From Allopseudospirillum japonicum (GTDB taxonomy: Bacteria; Pseudomonadota; Gammaproteobacteria; Pseudomonadales; Halomonadaceae): a stretch of 64,000 bases of DNA. Of the stretch, positions 54,587-64,000 are shown one piece after another (within the stretch, counting starts at the first letter, position 1; each line of letters opens with the position of its first letter). The position numbers and the translations under genes were made by a program. The notes under the pieces are model-generated. The model was not told where the DNA came from, did not search any database, and saw only the letters and a program-made list of their open reading frames with translations. The DNA lies in assembly GCF_900108915.1 (NCBI RefSeq), contig NZ_FNYH01000001.1, positions 186,001 through 250,000 on the forward strand, in the 5' to 3' direction.

Positions 54587-55114
54587 CTAGTGTTTTTGCT
54601 TAAGTTTTTTCAGTACGCTAAAGGGATTTTCTTTGCTAGGTGCTGCCTTGGAAGCAGTTTCTTCAACATGCACCTGAGATAAATCCAGTTTACAGTCACC
54701 GGCCTTGTGATAAGGCGCTTGTGGCAAGCTTAAGATGACCTCATCTTCGAGCACGGGTAAGAGTTCTAATTCTTCCCCCTCGAGTACCACAGGTTCATAA
54801 GCACGCGGTAAATTTGCTGCATCCGCATCCTGATGGACAATACCCCAAGTAAACTCGCTATCGAGTGTCCAAGGCATAGGCTGCAAGCAGCGCTGGCAAA
54901 GTACTTCTACCTCACCTTGAATGTGACCACTGATCGTACGAATACCCTGGGGATCGATAGCAAAGCTGAGCTGCAGTGTTAACACACCTTGCGTATGGGT
55001 TAACAACTCAGCAACACGAGTCAAATCAGCAAGTGATAAGCTAGTTTGAAACTCACTTGCAGCTTTTGCCATTTTGTAGGGATCAACCCTGAGGGGAAGT
55101 TGCTCAGTAAACAT
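54587..55114 (-). CDS. yceD: YceD/DUF177 protein (23S rRNA accumulation protein)
   Basis: The 175-residue cytosolic protein has the DUF177 metal-like motif [10 protein letters not shown] near residue 90 and the acidic C-terminal stretch typical of YceD. YceD is needed for 23S rRNA accumulation in E. coli and is usually encoded before rpmF, as here. It is divergent from maf. Confidence 0.92.
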   Translation of the reverse strand: MFTEQLPLRVDPYKMAKAASEFQTSLSLADLTRVAELLTHTQGVLTLQLSFAIDPQGIRTISGHIQGEVEVLCQRCLQPMPWTLDSEFTWGIVHQDADAANLPRAYEPVVLEGEELELLPVLEDEVILSLPQAPYHKAGDCKLDLSQVHVEETASKAAPSKENPFSVLKKLKQKH

Positions 55115-55287
55115 AGGGGCGCAATAATAGGCACAAGAGGCGGTTGTGTCAAAGAAAAGCTGTTGCCTTTATAAAGTCACCTTTATAAAAGGAATTAACA
55201 GCCCATGCATCAAGGCTTCACAAGCTCGTTGGCTACAAAGCTGGCGCGCATTATACCTTAAGTTTGCTGTGATGACAGGAATTTGTT

Positions 55288-55908
55288 ATGTCTTTACCTT
55301 TACTGATTTTAGCTTCTAGTTCTCCCTATCGACAAAGTCTGTTACAAAAGCTGCAATTACCTTTTATTAGCCAAGCTCCCAAAATTGACGAAAGTCTACC
55401 TGAGGGAGCCAGTGCGCCAGCCTTAGTTCAGCATCTTGCGTTACAAAAAGCACTGGCTGTGGCAGAACAACATACAGGGCATCCTGCACTTGTTATTGGC
55501 TCAGATCAGTTAGCAACTTACCAGGATGCTCAAGGCAAATATCATCTTCTTGGCAAACCTCACACAGAACAAGCAGCTATAGAGCAGCTTTCACGTTTAC
55601 AGGGGCGCAGTGTCGTCTTTTACACAGGTTTATGTGTTTATGATCAAAGAGACACACAAACTTATACTTGTGTCGAGCATTTTACTGTGTATTTTCGCAC
55701 CTTAAGCCCCACACAAATACAAACCTATGTTGCGAAGGAGCGGCCTTTAGATTGTGCGGGTAGTTTTAAATCTGAGGGTTTAGGGATTTGTTTATTTGAA
55801 CGCTTAGAAGGTGAGGACCCCAACACACTGATTGGGCTACCTTTGATTCGCTTGAGTAAGCTTTTGGCAGATTTAGGGCTAGATCCTTTAGCCCCCACAA
55901 CGCATTAG
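55288..55908 (+). CDS. Maf/YceF-type nucleotide pyrophosphatase
   Basis: The 206-residue housecleaning enzyme begins [17 protein letters not shown] and has [27 protein letters not shown] and [10 protein letters not shown]. Its place next to yceD-rpmF fits the YceF subfamily that hydrolyses 7-methyl-GTP; that activity is inferred. It ends overlapping convergent ppnP by four bases. Confidence 0.93.
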   Translation: MSLPLLILASSSPYRQSLLQKLQLPFISQAPKIDESLPEGASAPALVQHLALQKALAVAEQHTGHPALVIGSDQLATYQDAQGKYHLLGKPHTEQAAIEQLSRLQGRSVVFYTGLCVYDQRDTQTYTCVEHFTVYFRTLSPTQIQTYVAKERPLDCAGSFKSEGLGICLFERLEGEDPNTLIGLPLIRLSKLLADLGLDPLAPTTH

Positions 55909-56201
55909 GCGTCGGCTTCATCCAAGTAATAGCATAAATAAGCACTTTGCTCACTGATTTGCACTTGGAAACGGCTATTGGCAGGCACATCAAAACGGCT
56001 ACCCGCAGCGAAAGTTTGCCAATCTTCTTGTTCAGGCAAACGCACGCTTAAAGCACCACTGACCACTTGCATGATTTCCGCTTTTGCCGTGGAAAACTCA
56101 TAATCACCCGGTTCCATAACGCCCACGGTGGCAACCCCTTGGCTATTAGTAAAAGCGATAGATTTTACACGACCTTCAAAATACTCATTGACGTTTAACA
56201 T
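55905..56201 (-). CDS. ppnP: Pyrimidine/purine nucleoside phosphorylase (DUF1255 cupin)
   Basis: The 98-residue cupin enzyme splits nucleosides with phosphate. It starts [17 protein letters not shown] and has [19 protein letters not shown] and [17 protein letters not shown] chose ATG 56201; a longer in-frame extension to 56369 is not conserved in style. Convergent with maf. Confidence 0.93.
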   Translation of the reverse strand: MLNVNEYFEGRVKSIAFTNSQGVATVGVMEPGDYEFSTAKAEIMQVVSGALSVRLPEQEDWQTFAAGSRFDVPANSRFQVQISEQSAYLCYYLDEADA

Positions 56202-56415
56202 GCTCGCTTCCTTTATCAGACTATAAAAAAAGCGCAATCTAGAGGGTTTTAGATACAAATACAAGCGCTTGCCCGTTGATATTCTTTTACAAACCTTTAG
56301 ATCAATCAATTTATTGCTCGATCTTCCGCAACGAAATAGGCACACTAGAACGCAAGGTGCTTTTTGCATACCAGCAAAAAGTCTCTATTTTCCTCTTTTC
56401 TTGTTTAGGTGTTGT

Positions 56416-56754
56416 ATGTCTCACACTTTTGCAGTGCTTGCTCCATCCTTACGCAAGGCTTTGCTTATTTCAGCGTGTTTATTTACCTCTTTCACCAGCA
56501 TACAGGCACAAGCTAACTGTGATCTTAAACACACGCTATGCGAAACAGGCTGTAAAATAGAGCATTTTGATGCAGGTGCTGCGCAAAATGGCTGTTTTAC
56601 ACGTTGCGCTGCAGATACGGCGAGCTGTCAAGCACAGCTTTTATGGAAGGAAGGCAAACAAGGTGCGCAAGACTTGTTAGAAGCAAGTCAGGAAAGCGGC
56701 CAAGAAGTTTTAAACTCTAGCCGCCAATTTGCTGAAAGCTTTACCCAAGATTAG
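56416..56754 (+). CDS. Secreted Cys-rich small protein, unknown function
   Basis: The 112-residue protein has a signal peptide (LRKALLISACLFTSFTSIQAQA). The mature part has six Cys, including CDLKHTLCETGCKIEHFD and GCFTRCAADTASC, likely paired as disulfides in the periplasm. The C-terminal 40 residues are helical and Glu/Gln/Ser-rich. No family recognised. I chose ATG 56416, with AGG 8 bases upstream. Confidence 0.7.
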   Translation: MSHTFAVLAPSLRKALLISACLFTSFTSIQAQANCDLKHTLCETGCKIEHFDAGAAQNGCFTRCAADTASCQAQLLWKEGKQGAQDLLEASQESGQEVLNSSRQFAESFTQD

Positions 56755-56768
56755 GCTTGTCGCAGCAG

Positions 56769-58088
56769 TTAAACTCTTTGTCCCCAGAGGTCGTATTCGT
56801 CGGCCTCGGTGACTTTTACCTTAACTCTTTGCCCAGGTTGCACTTGGGTATCATCGAGTAGATAAATCAGCCCGTCGATTTCAGGTGCATCCGCAGCAGT
56901 ACGCCCCACGGCACCATCATCACCGACATCATCAATCAGAACTTCCAACTCACGGCCGATTTTCGCCGCCAGCTTTTCTGCACTGATCTGTGCTTGGGTT
57001 TGCATAAAGCGTTCTAAGCGTTCTTGTTTGATCTCTTCAGGAATTTGATCAGGTAAAGCATTCGCTGCAGCCCCTTCCACAGGAGAATAAGCAAAGCAAC
57101 CTACACGATCGAGCTGAGCTTCCTGTAAGAAATCCAATAGATACTCAAACTGGGCTTCGGTTTCGCCAGGGTAGCCCACAATAAAAGTCGATCTTAGCGT
57201 TAAGTCCGGACACATTTGTCGCCAAGTGTGAATACGTTCTAGCGTTTTTTCACTTGCCGCAGGACGTTTCATTGCTTGCAAAACGTCAGGGTGCGCATGC
57301 TGAAAAGGAATATCCAAATAAGGGAGGATTTTTCCCTCTGCCATCAAAGGGATCACTTGATCCACATGCGGATAAGGATACACATAATGCAAACGCACCC
57401 AAGCGCCCAAGTCCCCTAGCGCTTGTGCCAGTTCCAGCATCCGAGTTTTGATTGGCTGACCTTGCCAGAATCCAGTGCGGTATTTCGTATCCACACCATA
57501 GGCACTGGTATCTTGCGAGATCACCAAAAGCTCTTGCACACCTGCATCAACGAGGCGTTGCGCTTCGTCCATCACCTCACCAATAGGACGACTGACTAAG
57601 TCCCCACGTAAAGACGGGATAATGCAAAAACGGCATCTATGGTTACAGCCTTCAGAGATTTTCAAATACGCATAATGTTTGGGTGTTAGCTTAATGCCTT
57701 GCGGCGGTACCAAATCCACAAAGGGGTTGGCTTCTTTTTTGGGAGGTGGTGCGTATGTATGCACCGCATTGACCACAGCTTCATATTGATGAGGGCCAGA
57801 AACATCCAAAACTTGTGGGTGGATCGCTCGAATTTGTGCTTCTTGCCCGCCCATGCAGCCGGTTACGATCACACGTCCATTTTCACGTAAAGCCTCACCA
57901 ATCGCTTCCAAGGATTCAGCTTTTGCTGCATCAATAAAGCCACAGGTATTTACCACAACCAAATCAGCATCTTCGTAAGTTGGGGTAATTTGATATCCTT
58001 CAGTGCGTAACTGCGTCAGGATGCGCTCAGAATCAACGAGCGCTTTAGGACAACCTAGGCTAATAAAGCCAACTTTAGGTTCAGACAT
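56769..58088 (-). CDS. rimO: Ribosomal protein S12 methylthiotransferase
   Basis: RimO adds a methylthio group to Asp of ribosomal protein S12. The 439-residue protein has an N-terminal MTTase domain ([16 protein letters not shown]), the radical-SAM cluster site [28 protein letters not shown] and a C-terminal TRAM domain. I chose ATG 58088, with GAGG 5 bases upstream. Confidence 0.96.
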   Translation of the reverse strand: MSEPKVGFISLGCPKALVDSERILTQLRTEGYQITPTYEDADLVVVNTCGFIDAAKAESLEAIGEALRENGRVIVTGCMGGQEAQIRAIHPQVLDVSGPHQYEAVVNAVHTYAPPPKKEANPFVDLVPPQGIKLTPKHYAYLKISEGCNHRCRFCIIPSLRGDLVSRPIGEVMDEAQRLVDAGVQELLVISQDTSAYGVDTKYRTGFWQGQPIKTRMLELAQALGDLGAWVRLHYVYPYPHVDQVIPLMAEGKILPYLDIPFQHAHPDVLQAMKRPAASEKTLERIHTWRQMCPDLTLRSTFIVGYPGETEAQFEYLLDFLQEAQLDRVGCFAYSPVEGAAANALPDQIPEEIKQERLERFMQTQAQISAEKLAAKIGRELEVLIDDVGDDGAVGRTAADAPEIDGLIYLLDDTQVQPGQRVKVKVTEADEYDLWGQRV

Positions 58089-58230
58089 GCGTGCCTCATT
58101 TTGGTCAGGATCGGATTGCTGCAAGGCAAAATACCTTGATGCTGATCATTATACCCTTATAGCCCAACAACAACATCCAGTTGCTTGATCTGCCCGTGTT
58201 TGCAAAACGAATGTGTCATACAGAAACAAG

Positions 58231-59322
58231 TTAATAATGGTAATACCTAGGCACACGCGCGGTCACTTTGGTAAGTAATTCATAGGCGATACTTTGAGCA
58301 GCTTCCGCTACTTGATTAATGGGCAAATGCGGCCCCCACAATTCCACCGTATCCCCCACTTGTGCTTGCGCATAGGTGCTCAAATCAACCGCCAGCATAT
58401 CCATAGACACGCGTCCGATCAAAGGGACACAAGCCCCGAGTTTTTCTAGATACACAGGTGTACCTGAAGGTGCATGACGTGGATATCCATCTGCATATCC
58501 CATAGCCACTACCCCAATACGACTAGGTTGGGAAGTCACAAAGGTCTGTCCGTAGCCCACCCCTTCACCTGCGGCCAGATCACGTACACTAATCAATTGC
58601 GAGATTAAACGCATCCCCGCACGTAATTGCACAGGTGTTTGTGCTTCAGGAATCGGCGTTGCTCCATACAACATAATCCCTGGGCGAATCCAATCTGCAT
58701 GTGTACTGGGCCACGCCAAAGTCGCCGGTGAATTCGCACAACATAAGGCCAGATTGAGAGACTGGGCCCATTGTTGCGTCAGTTGCCATTGAGTTTGTGT
58801 ATAAGGGCAAGTGAGCTCATCAGCACGTGCAAAATGCGTCATTAGCCCCAACACTTGTACAGGTAAAGCAGTTAAATCTTGATAGGCGTTTGCAATATCC
58901 TCGGGCGCAAAGCCTAAGCGGTGCATCCCTGAATCCAGCTTTAACCAAACTTTTAACTGGGTTTTCTGTGTACATAAGGGCAAATACTGCGCCAGTAAGG
59001 CTAATTGGGCCGCATGATGAATCGCTGGAATTAGTTGATGTTGCAGCATCAGCGGGATTTCTTCCGCACTGAAAAAACCTTCCAACAAACAAATAGGTTG
59101 TTTAATACCGGCAGCGCGTAATTCTAATGCTTCCTCAATACAAGCGACACCAAAAGCATCGGCTTGCTCAGCTAAGGCATGCGCTACCGCTACTGCCCCA
59201 TGCCCATAAGCATTTGCCTTGATAATCGCCATCGCACGCGCTTGGGGAGCACACACTTTGGCAGCGCGATAATTTGCAAGAATCGCATCAAGATCAATAT
59301 GTGCTTGTGCAGGTCGAGCCAT
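58231..59322 (-). CDS. alr: Alanine racemase
   Basis: This PLP enzyme interconverts L- and D-alanine. The 363-residue protein has the PLP lysine in AIIKANAYGHGAVAVA and the catalytic Tyr region GEGVGYGQTFVTS. It lies next to an alanine symporter and D-amino acid dehydrogenase, so it may act as the catabolic racemase (DadX role) as well as, or instead of, supplying D-Ala for the wall. Only the context points to the catabolic role. AAGGAA precedes ATG 59322. Confidence 0.95.
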   Translation of the reverse strand: MARPAQAHIDLDAILANYRAAKVCAPQARAMAIIKANAYGHGAVAVAHALAEQADAFGVACIEEALELRAAGIKQPICLLEGFFSAEEIPLMLQHQLIPAIHHAAQLALLAQYLPLCTQKTQLKVWLKLDSGMHRLGFAPEDIANAYQDLTALPVQVLGLMTHFARADELTCPYTQTQWQLTQQWAQSLNLALCCANSPATLAWPSTHADWIRPGIMLYGATPIPEAQTPVQLRAGMRLISQLISVRDLAAGEGVGYGQTFVTSQPSRIGVVAMGYADGYPRHAPSGTPVYLEKLGACVPLIGRVSMDMLAVDLSTYAQAQVGDTVELWGPHLPINQVAEAAQSIAYELLTKVTARVPRYYHY

Positions 59323-59340
59323 ACATAAGTTTCCTTTTTG

Positions 59341-59370
59341 CAATAAAATACCCCCTTGAAGCAAGGGGGT
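59341..59370 (-). terminator. Intrinsic terminator of the alanine symporter gene
   Basis: ACCCCCTT (59350-59357) pairs with AAGGGGGT (59363-59370) across a 5-base loop. Leftward it runs into ATTTTATTG. It separates the symporter gene from alr. Confidence 0.85.
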
Positions 59371-59404
59371 GTCTTCAGTCAATCAAACAAGTTTTTGCAT
59401 TCTT

Positions 59405-60766
59405 TTACTGGTCAGATTGCATATCCAAATGATGCCCTTGGGTATGTTCACGTGTTAAACGAAACACTACAGGACTCAGTAACAAAAGTGCGATTAAATT
59501 AGGCAAAGCCATCATGGCATTGAGCGTATCTGCCACCAACCAAACGAAATCCAAGTGCAGTAAAGCACCGACAGGCACCGCCAAGGTCCACAAAATCCGG
59601 TAAGGACGCGTTGCCTTGGGGCCAAAGAGGTAGATCACACAACGCTCTCCGTATAAGCTCCAACCCAAAATCGTGGTAAAGGCAAAAATCGCTAAGGCAA
59701 TGGCCACCAGATGGCTACCAACACCTGGTAAGGCAAAATCAAAGGCTGCTGCCGTAAGTTCAGCACCAGAAATTCCTTCAGTCCAAACCCCTGAAGCAAC
59801 AATGGCAACCCCTGTCATTGAACAAATAATCAGGGTATCAATAAAAGTCCCCAGCATGGCAATCATGCCCTGACGTACTGGATTTTTTGTACGTGCAGTG
59901 GCATGTGCGATAGGGGCACTTCCCAAACCTGCTTCGTTAGAGAAAATTCCTCGTGCCACCCCAAAACGAATGGCCGCCGCCACTGCCGCACCGGCAAACC
60001 CGCCTTGGGCAGCGATTGGATTAAACGCATGCGTAAAAATCAGCGAAAACGCATCTAGCAGATGCTCACTTAAGAGTACAAGAACCACTAACCCTGCACC
60101 CAAATAAGCGACCGCCATAAAGGGCACCAAGACCCCCGCAACTTCACCAATGCGTTTAACCCCACCGATTAACACCAAACCGACTAACACCATTAGCACC
60201 AAGCCGGTGACCCACAAAGGCAAACCAAAATTGCTCTCGAGTACACTCGCCACTGAGTTAGCTTGTACTGTATTACCAATCCCAAACCCAGCAATCGCGC
60301 CAAAAATGGCAAAGGTCGTGCCTAACCAAGCCCAACGCGCACCCAAGCCATTACGAATATAGTACATAGGGCCACCAACATAGTTGCCAGCACTATCAAC
60401 CTCACGGTAATGAACCGCCAAGACAGCCTCGGCAAACTTGGTTGCCATGCCCACTAAGGCTGTACACCACATCCAGAAAATGGCGCCTGGACCACCAAGA
60501 AAGACAGCAGTTGCAACCCCTGCAATATTCCCTGTACCCACAGTTGCCGACAGTGCTGTCATAAGTGCATTAAAAGGGCTTAATTCCCCTTGGTCTTCAC
60601 TGGTTTTACGTCCTTGCCATAACAAACGAAAACCTTGTGGTAATTCACGAATCGGTAAAGCTTTTAAACCTGCGGTTAAATAAATGCCCACACCTAAAAT
60701 AAGCGTGAGCATTAAAGGCCCCCAGACAATCGCGTTTACCTCACCAATTAATCCACTGATATCCAT
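59405..60766 (-). CDS. Alanine/glycine:cation symporter (AgcS family)
   Basis: The 453-residue inner-membrane protein has about ten to eleven helices and imports alanine or glycine with Na+ or H+. Family motifs seen are GTGNIAGVATAVFLGGPGAIFWMW, GMATKFAEAVLAVHYRE, GGPMYYI and FSNEAGLGSAPIAHA. It lies between alr and dadA, all read leftward, so alanine is the likely substrate. Confidence 0.94.
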   Translation of the reverse strand: MDISGLIGEVNAIVWGPLMLTLILGVGIYLTAGLKALPIRELPQGFRLLWQGRKTSEDQGELSPFNALMTALSATVGTGNIAGVATAVFLGGPGAIFWMWCTALVGMATKFAEAVLAVHYREVDSAGNYVGGPMYYIRNGLGARWAWLGTTFAIFGAIAGFGIGNTVQANSVASVLESNFGLPLWVTGLVLMVLVGLVLIGGVKRIGEVAGVLVPFMAVAYLGAGLVVLVLLSEHLLDAFSLIFTHAFNPIAAQGGFAGAAVAAAIRFGVARGIFSNEAGLGSAPIAHATARTKNPVRQGMIAMLGTFIDTLIICSMTGVAIVASGVWTEGISGAELTAAAFDFALPGVGSHLVAIALAIFAFTTILGWSLYGERCVIYLFGPKATRPYRILWTLAVPVGALLHLDFVWLVADTLNAMMALPNLIALLLLSPVVFRLTREHTQGHHLDMQSDQ

Positions 60767-61000
60767 AAATTTTTGACCTATTAGAGAGGACTCACTCAGC
60801 GAGATTGAGGAGTCAAAATGAAGCAGGCATCGCAGGGGAGGAAGATCCCACTGCGGGTCTTATTATACTGAGGCAAATCCTGTGGTTTTTTCACACATCC
60901 TAGTCAATCTTTTCCTAGAAATGGATTTCCCCTAGGTAAAAACGCCCAAATTACAGCATATTTCATGCCAACTTCCAACCTAAGGCCGAAAGCATCTTGC

Positions 61001-62308
61001 TTACTTTACTAAAGCATATCGGCTCAGATCCAAACCCTCGCGATCAATTTCTAAAGGCTGTCCACTGATCACATCCGCGAGATAGCGACTTGAGCCACAA
61101 CTCATAGTCCAACCCAAGGTGCCGTGCCCCGTATTTAAAAACAAATTCTTGTACTGAGTTCCGCCAATAATCGGCGTGCTATCTGGTGTCATAGGGCGCA
61201 AACCACACCAATACTCTCCTTGGCTAATATCCACCGCTTGTGGGAATAGATCTTGAATCACTTTTTCTAGGGTTTTGCGACGCTGCGGATTCAGGCTTAA
61301 ATCAAAATTAGCAAGCTCTGCCATACCAGCAACCCGCACCCTTTGATCAAAGCGGGTAATGGCTACTTTGTAAGTTTCATCCATCAAAGTGGATTGAGGT
61401 GCGTGCGCATCATCGAGTAAAGGGAATGTCAGCGAATAGCCTTTCACAGGATAAATCGGTAAACGCAGACCTAAAGGTGCAAGCATATCAACAGAATAAC
61501 AACCTAAAGCCACCACATATTGATCTGCAGTGAGCTTTTGGATTTGCCCTTTGGCATCTTGTACACATACGCCGTGAATGCTGTGCTGATCATATTCTAG
61601 TGCTTGAATTTGCGTGTCATACAAAAAGCGCACCCCTGCTTGTGCACACTTTTGTGCCAAGGCTTGGGTAAATAAGAAACAATCCCCTGTCTGATCCTGT
61701 GGTAAATGTAACCCACCACAAATTTTATCCTGTACTTTGGCTAAGCCAGGTTCTTGCTGTATACACTCGGCAACACTCATCCGCCGATAAGGCACGCCAA
61801 AAGCTTCTAATACCTGAATATCTTTATCCGCAGCGGCAATTTGCCGAGGATCACGAAAAACCTGCAAAGTCCCCTTGCAGCGGCCTTCATAAGGAAGATC
61901 TAACACCTGATTCAGCTCATCTAAAGCTAAACGGCTGTACTCAGCCACACGCACCATACGTGACTTATTCACTTGGTAGCGGCTTGATGTACACATAGAA
62001 AGCATTTGTAGCATCCAACGCCACTGCCGACCTTGTAGCGAGGGTTTAATTTTTAAAGGGGCATGTGTTTGCAATAACCATTTGATTGCCTTCATCGGCA
62101 CGCCAGGCGCGGCCCAAGGTGAGGAATAACCAAAAGAAACTTGCCCCGCATTGGCATGGCTGGTTTCCATAGCCGCACTCGATTGACGCTCAACCAAGGT
62201 GACTTGATAGCCTCTTTGCTGCAGATACCAAGCAGAGGTCACACCAATCACGCCACCACCTAAAACAAGCACGTGTTGACCTTGTACCGAATGCTGATGT
62301 GTTGTCAT
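61001..62308 (-). CDS. dadA: D-amino acid dehydrogenase, small subunit type
   Basis: DadA oxidises D-alanine and other D-amino acids to keto acids at the inner membrane. The 435-residue flavoprotein has the FAD motif VLVLGGGVIGVTSAWYL, the segment SHANAGQVSFGYSSPWAAPG and the C-terminal GLRPMTPDSTPIIGGT, then NTGHGTLGWTMSCGSSRYLAD. AGGAGG lies 5 bases before ATG 62308. With the racemase and symporter it makes a route from external L-Ala to pyruvate. Confidence 0.95.
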   Translation of the reverse strand: MTTHQHSVQGQHVLVLGGGVIGVTSAWYLQQRGYQVTLVERQSSAAMETSHANAGQVSFGYSSPWAAPGVPMKAIKWLLQTHAPLKIKPSLQGRQWRWMLQMLSMCTSSRYQVNKSRMVRVAEYSRLALDELNQVLDLPYEGRCKGTLQVFRDPRQIAAADKDIQVLEAFGVPYRRMSVAECIQQEPGLAKVQDKICGGLHLPQDQTGDCFLFTQALAQKCAQAGVRFLYDTQIQALEYDQHSIHGVCVQDAKGQIQKLTADQYVVALGCYSVDMLAPLGLRLPIYPVKGYSLTFPLLDDAHAPQSTLMDETYKVAITRFDQRVRVAGMAELANFDLSLNPQRRKTLEKVIQDLFPQAVDISQGEYWCGLRPMTPDSTPIIGGTQYKNLFLNTGHGTLGWTMSCGSSRYLADVISGQPLEIDREGLDLSRYALVK

Positions 62309-62828
62309 TGTCGCCTCCTGTGATTTCACTTTTAGACAGAAAACTGCCGGTAGAAAAAACTTAATAGGCATAAGTCTAGATAATTTATAAAGTTTTTTTC
62401 ACTTTTTATTAACCTATTATTTGCATAAAAAAATGTTTTTTAATTATTAGATAATTATTTCTACTAATAAAATAACTAACACCAGAAAATGCCTCTTTTT
62501 GAATCTTCACCTAGACGTCAAGCGTCATTTAGGTACATTTTGCTATTTGCCAGTGCTTTTACATCTCGATCTAAAAATTGGCGCAATCTTTGCATAATTT
62601 AGGTTTACTTGTTGCATATCAGGGATATGCAGACCCAAGTGGTTTCGCTCATCTCTAGGTGTGGTATGCTGTAGAACTTTAAGGACTTAAAGCGAGTGTA
62701 GACAAACCAAACGCCCAAAGGCTGGTTGCACTTTCTACAAAGTACTTAAATAGCGCGCACTTTCACTCATGGAAGCAAGCACACCGTCTGGCTGGCGGTC
62801 TCTTTTTTTGATCTAGGAGTAGGAACTT
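62309..62828. other. Long divergent intergenic region dadA / TAXI binding protein
   Basis: These 520 bases have no credible gene. The part next to dadA (62380-62480) is very A+T-rich and likely holds its promoter. Toward the right are a sigma-54-like site and a leader with ACCG/CGGT (62783-62786, 62796-62799) followed by CTCTTTTTTT, a possible attenuator. AGGAGTAGGA just before 62829 is the ribosome site of the next gene. Confidence 0.5.
62579..62595 (+). promoter_or_regulatory. Candidate sigma-54 promoter
   Basis: TGGCGCAATCTTTGCAT has GG (62580-62581) and GC (62592-62593) with exactly ten bases between them, as sigma-54 promoters require, and differs little from TGGCAC-N5-TTGCA. It points at the TAXI gene about 230 bases downstream. 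Not verified. Confidence 0.35.
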
Positions 62829-63836
62829 ATGTCCGTATTACAACAACCAAAGACGTCCCTAGGTAAAGCCAAAAAATCGACCCTAATAAGCGCCCTACTT
62901 GCGGCAAGTTTGGGTTTGGGCGCAGCACAAGCAAGCGCACAAGAGTTTGTCACTATAGGTACAGGTGGGGTCACAGGCGTTTATTACCCAACTGGGGGCG
63001 CTATTTGCCGCTTGTTGAATAAAGGCAAGAAAGAACATGGTATCCGTTGTTCAGTGGAATCGACTGGCGGTTCTGCGTACAACATTAATACCATACGTGC
63101 TGGTGAGTTAGATCTTGGGGTTGCCCAATCAGATGTACACTACAACGCTTACTATGGTAAAGAGCAGTTTGCTGATGCTGGTGAATTTAAAGAACTACGT
63201 TCAGTGTTCTCCATGCACCCTGAAGCCTTTACCGTAGTTGCACGCAAAGATGCCAATGCCACTGAGTTCGATCAGTTAGAAGGTAAGCGCGTGAATGTAG
63301 GCAACCCAGGTTCTGGTCAGCGCGCGACCATTGAAGTCCTCTTAGCAGCAAAAAATAAATCAACTGAAGTCTATTCCCTAGCGGCTGAGCTAAAAGCTTC
63401 GGAAATGTCTAGTGCTTTGTGTGACAACAAAATTGATGCCATGGTCTATGTTGTTGGTCACCCAAGCGGTTCTATCAAAGAAGCGACCACCTCTTGTGAT
63501 AGTACCCTAGTGAATGTCAGTGGCGAGGTCGTTGATAAACTGGTTGCTGAGTTCCCTTACTATCGTAAAGCGACGATTCCAGGCGGCACTTACGCAGGGA
63601 ACCCAGAAGATGTCCACACCTTCGGGGTTGGTGCCACTATTGTCACTTCAGCAAATGCTTCCGAAAAAGTGATCTATGAGCTTGTTAAGGCGGTCTTTGA
63701 AGACTTTGATACCTTTAAGCGCTTGCACCCAGCTTTCGCACAACTGAAAAAAGAAGAAATGGTCTCCGCCAGCTTAACCGCACCTTTACACCCAGGTGCC
63801 GAGAAGTACTATCGTGAAGCCGGCTTAATTAAGTAA
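62829..63836 (+). CDS. TAXI-family TRAP transporter solute-binding protein
   Basis: The 335-residue periplasmic protein has a signal peptide (STLISALLAASLGLGAAQASAQ). The TAXI hallmark FVTIGTGGVTGVYYPTGGAICRLLN is followed by SVESTGGSAYNINTIRAGELDLGVAQSD. TAXI proteins capture organic acids such as C4-dicarboxylates or glutamate for TRAP transporters. The membrane subunits are not in the window; tandem terminators follow, so they may be separate. Ligand unknown. Confidence 0.93.
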   Translation: MSVLQQPKTSLGKAKKSTLISALLAASLGLGAAQASAQEFVTIGTGGVTGVYYPTGGAICRLLNKGKKEHGIRCSVESTGGSAYNINTIRAGELDLGVAQSDVHYNAYYGKEQFADAGEFKELRSVFSMHPEAFTVVARKDANATEFDQLEGKRVNVGNPGSGQRATIEVLLAAKNKSTEVYSLAAELKASEMSSALCDNKIDAMVYVVGHPSGSIKEATTSCDSTLVNVSGEVVDKLVAEFPYYRKATIPGGTYAGNPEDVHTFGVGATIVTSANASEKVIYELVKAVFEDFDTFKRLHPAFAQLKKEEMVSASLTAPLHPGAEKYYREAGLIK

Positions 63837-63846
63837 AATCTTCTTT

Positions 63847-63913
63847 GCGGAAAGCCGCGTTTTTAAGGGCTGTCTATTAGGCTGCGTAAGCGACTAAAGA
63901 CAGTCCTTTTTTA
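63847..63913 (+). terminator. Two tandem terminators after the TAXI gene
   Basis: GCGG-AAAG-CCGC (63847-63858) is followed by GTTTTT. A second, longer stem pairs 63865-63880 with 63894-63908 imperfectly (core GGGCTGTCT with AGACAGTCC) and is followed by seven T. Tandem terminators suggest a highly expressed gene. Confidence 0.8.
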
Positions 63914-64000
63914 TTGATTCTCGTCGTCAACAGCTGCTAGCGCCTGTGATTCCCTTTATACTTAACTACTTTAGCGACCTAGAGAAGTCGTCTGCTCACA

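Overview
The window looks like a chromosome segment of a gammaproteobacterium, probably an Oceanospirillales-like aquatic organism. This rests on the gene order of the fatty-acid block (yceD-rpmF-plsX-fabD-fabG-acpP-fabF-pabC-mltG-tmk-holB), the divergent ppsR/ppsA pair, a DUF6482 protein, a GNAT/peptidase-C39 fusion and a TAXI-type TRAP binding protein. The taxon is inference; no rRNA marker is present. I recognised no tRNA, rRNA or CRISPR array.

Layout. 1-9.2 kb: the 3' end of thiC, then an McrBC restriction pair, a solute-binding protein next to a membrane diguanylate cyclase, and a GmrSD-like DUF262/DUF1524 nuclease. 9.2-16.3 kb: ggt, a DUF3095 cyclase-like protein, purMN, and aguAB (agmatine to putrescine). 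16.4-20.3 kb: an accessory stretch with a broken LysM/solute-binding fusion gene, a DUF1566 lipoprotein and an AAA ATPase-nuclease, the last two visibly richer in G+C than their neighbours. 20.4-31.9 kb: lrgAB, small hypothetical genes, a GNAT-C39 fusion, a MarR regulator with a divergent membrane protein, a TonB copper receptor, ppsR and ppsA.

31.95-35.4 kb is a 3418-bp mobile element with ISL3/ISPpu12-type ends. An exact 8-bp target duplication (AGTTTATT) flanks it at 31951-31958 and 35377-35384. It carries a CadR-type regulator, a cation transporter, a truncated lspA fused to a transposase tail, a Met-rich cytochrome c, a DUF4236 fragment and a broken transposase. A 253-bp transposase 3' end occurs twice inside it. 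This is the most distinctive structure in the window.

35.5-45.7 kb is a signalling cluster in visible decay. It has two tandem paralogous chemoreceptors, one broken by a frameshift and one by an in-frame TAA, and then an EAL protein broken by a frameshift. An intact LuxR-type regulator and an NMT1-like binding protein/histidine kinase pair follow.

45.7-56.2 kb is the conserved core block for DNA replication, lipid, folate and cell-wall synthesis. 56.4-64 kb holds a small secreted Cys-rich protein, rimO, and an alanine-use group: a sodium/alanine symporter, alanine racemase and D-amino acid dehydrogenase. It ends with the TAXI binding protein.

Two themes stand out. Binding proteins sit beside signalling enzymes rather than permeases, twice. 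Four signalling or binding genes (LysM-SBP, MCP1, MCP2, EAL) are disrupted, which could be real decay, phase variation or, at the two homopolymer sites, sequence error.
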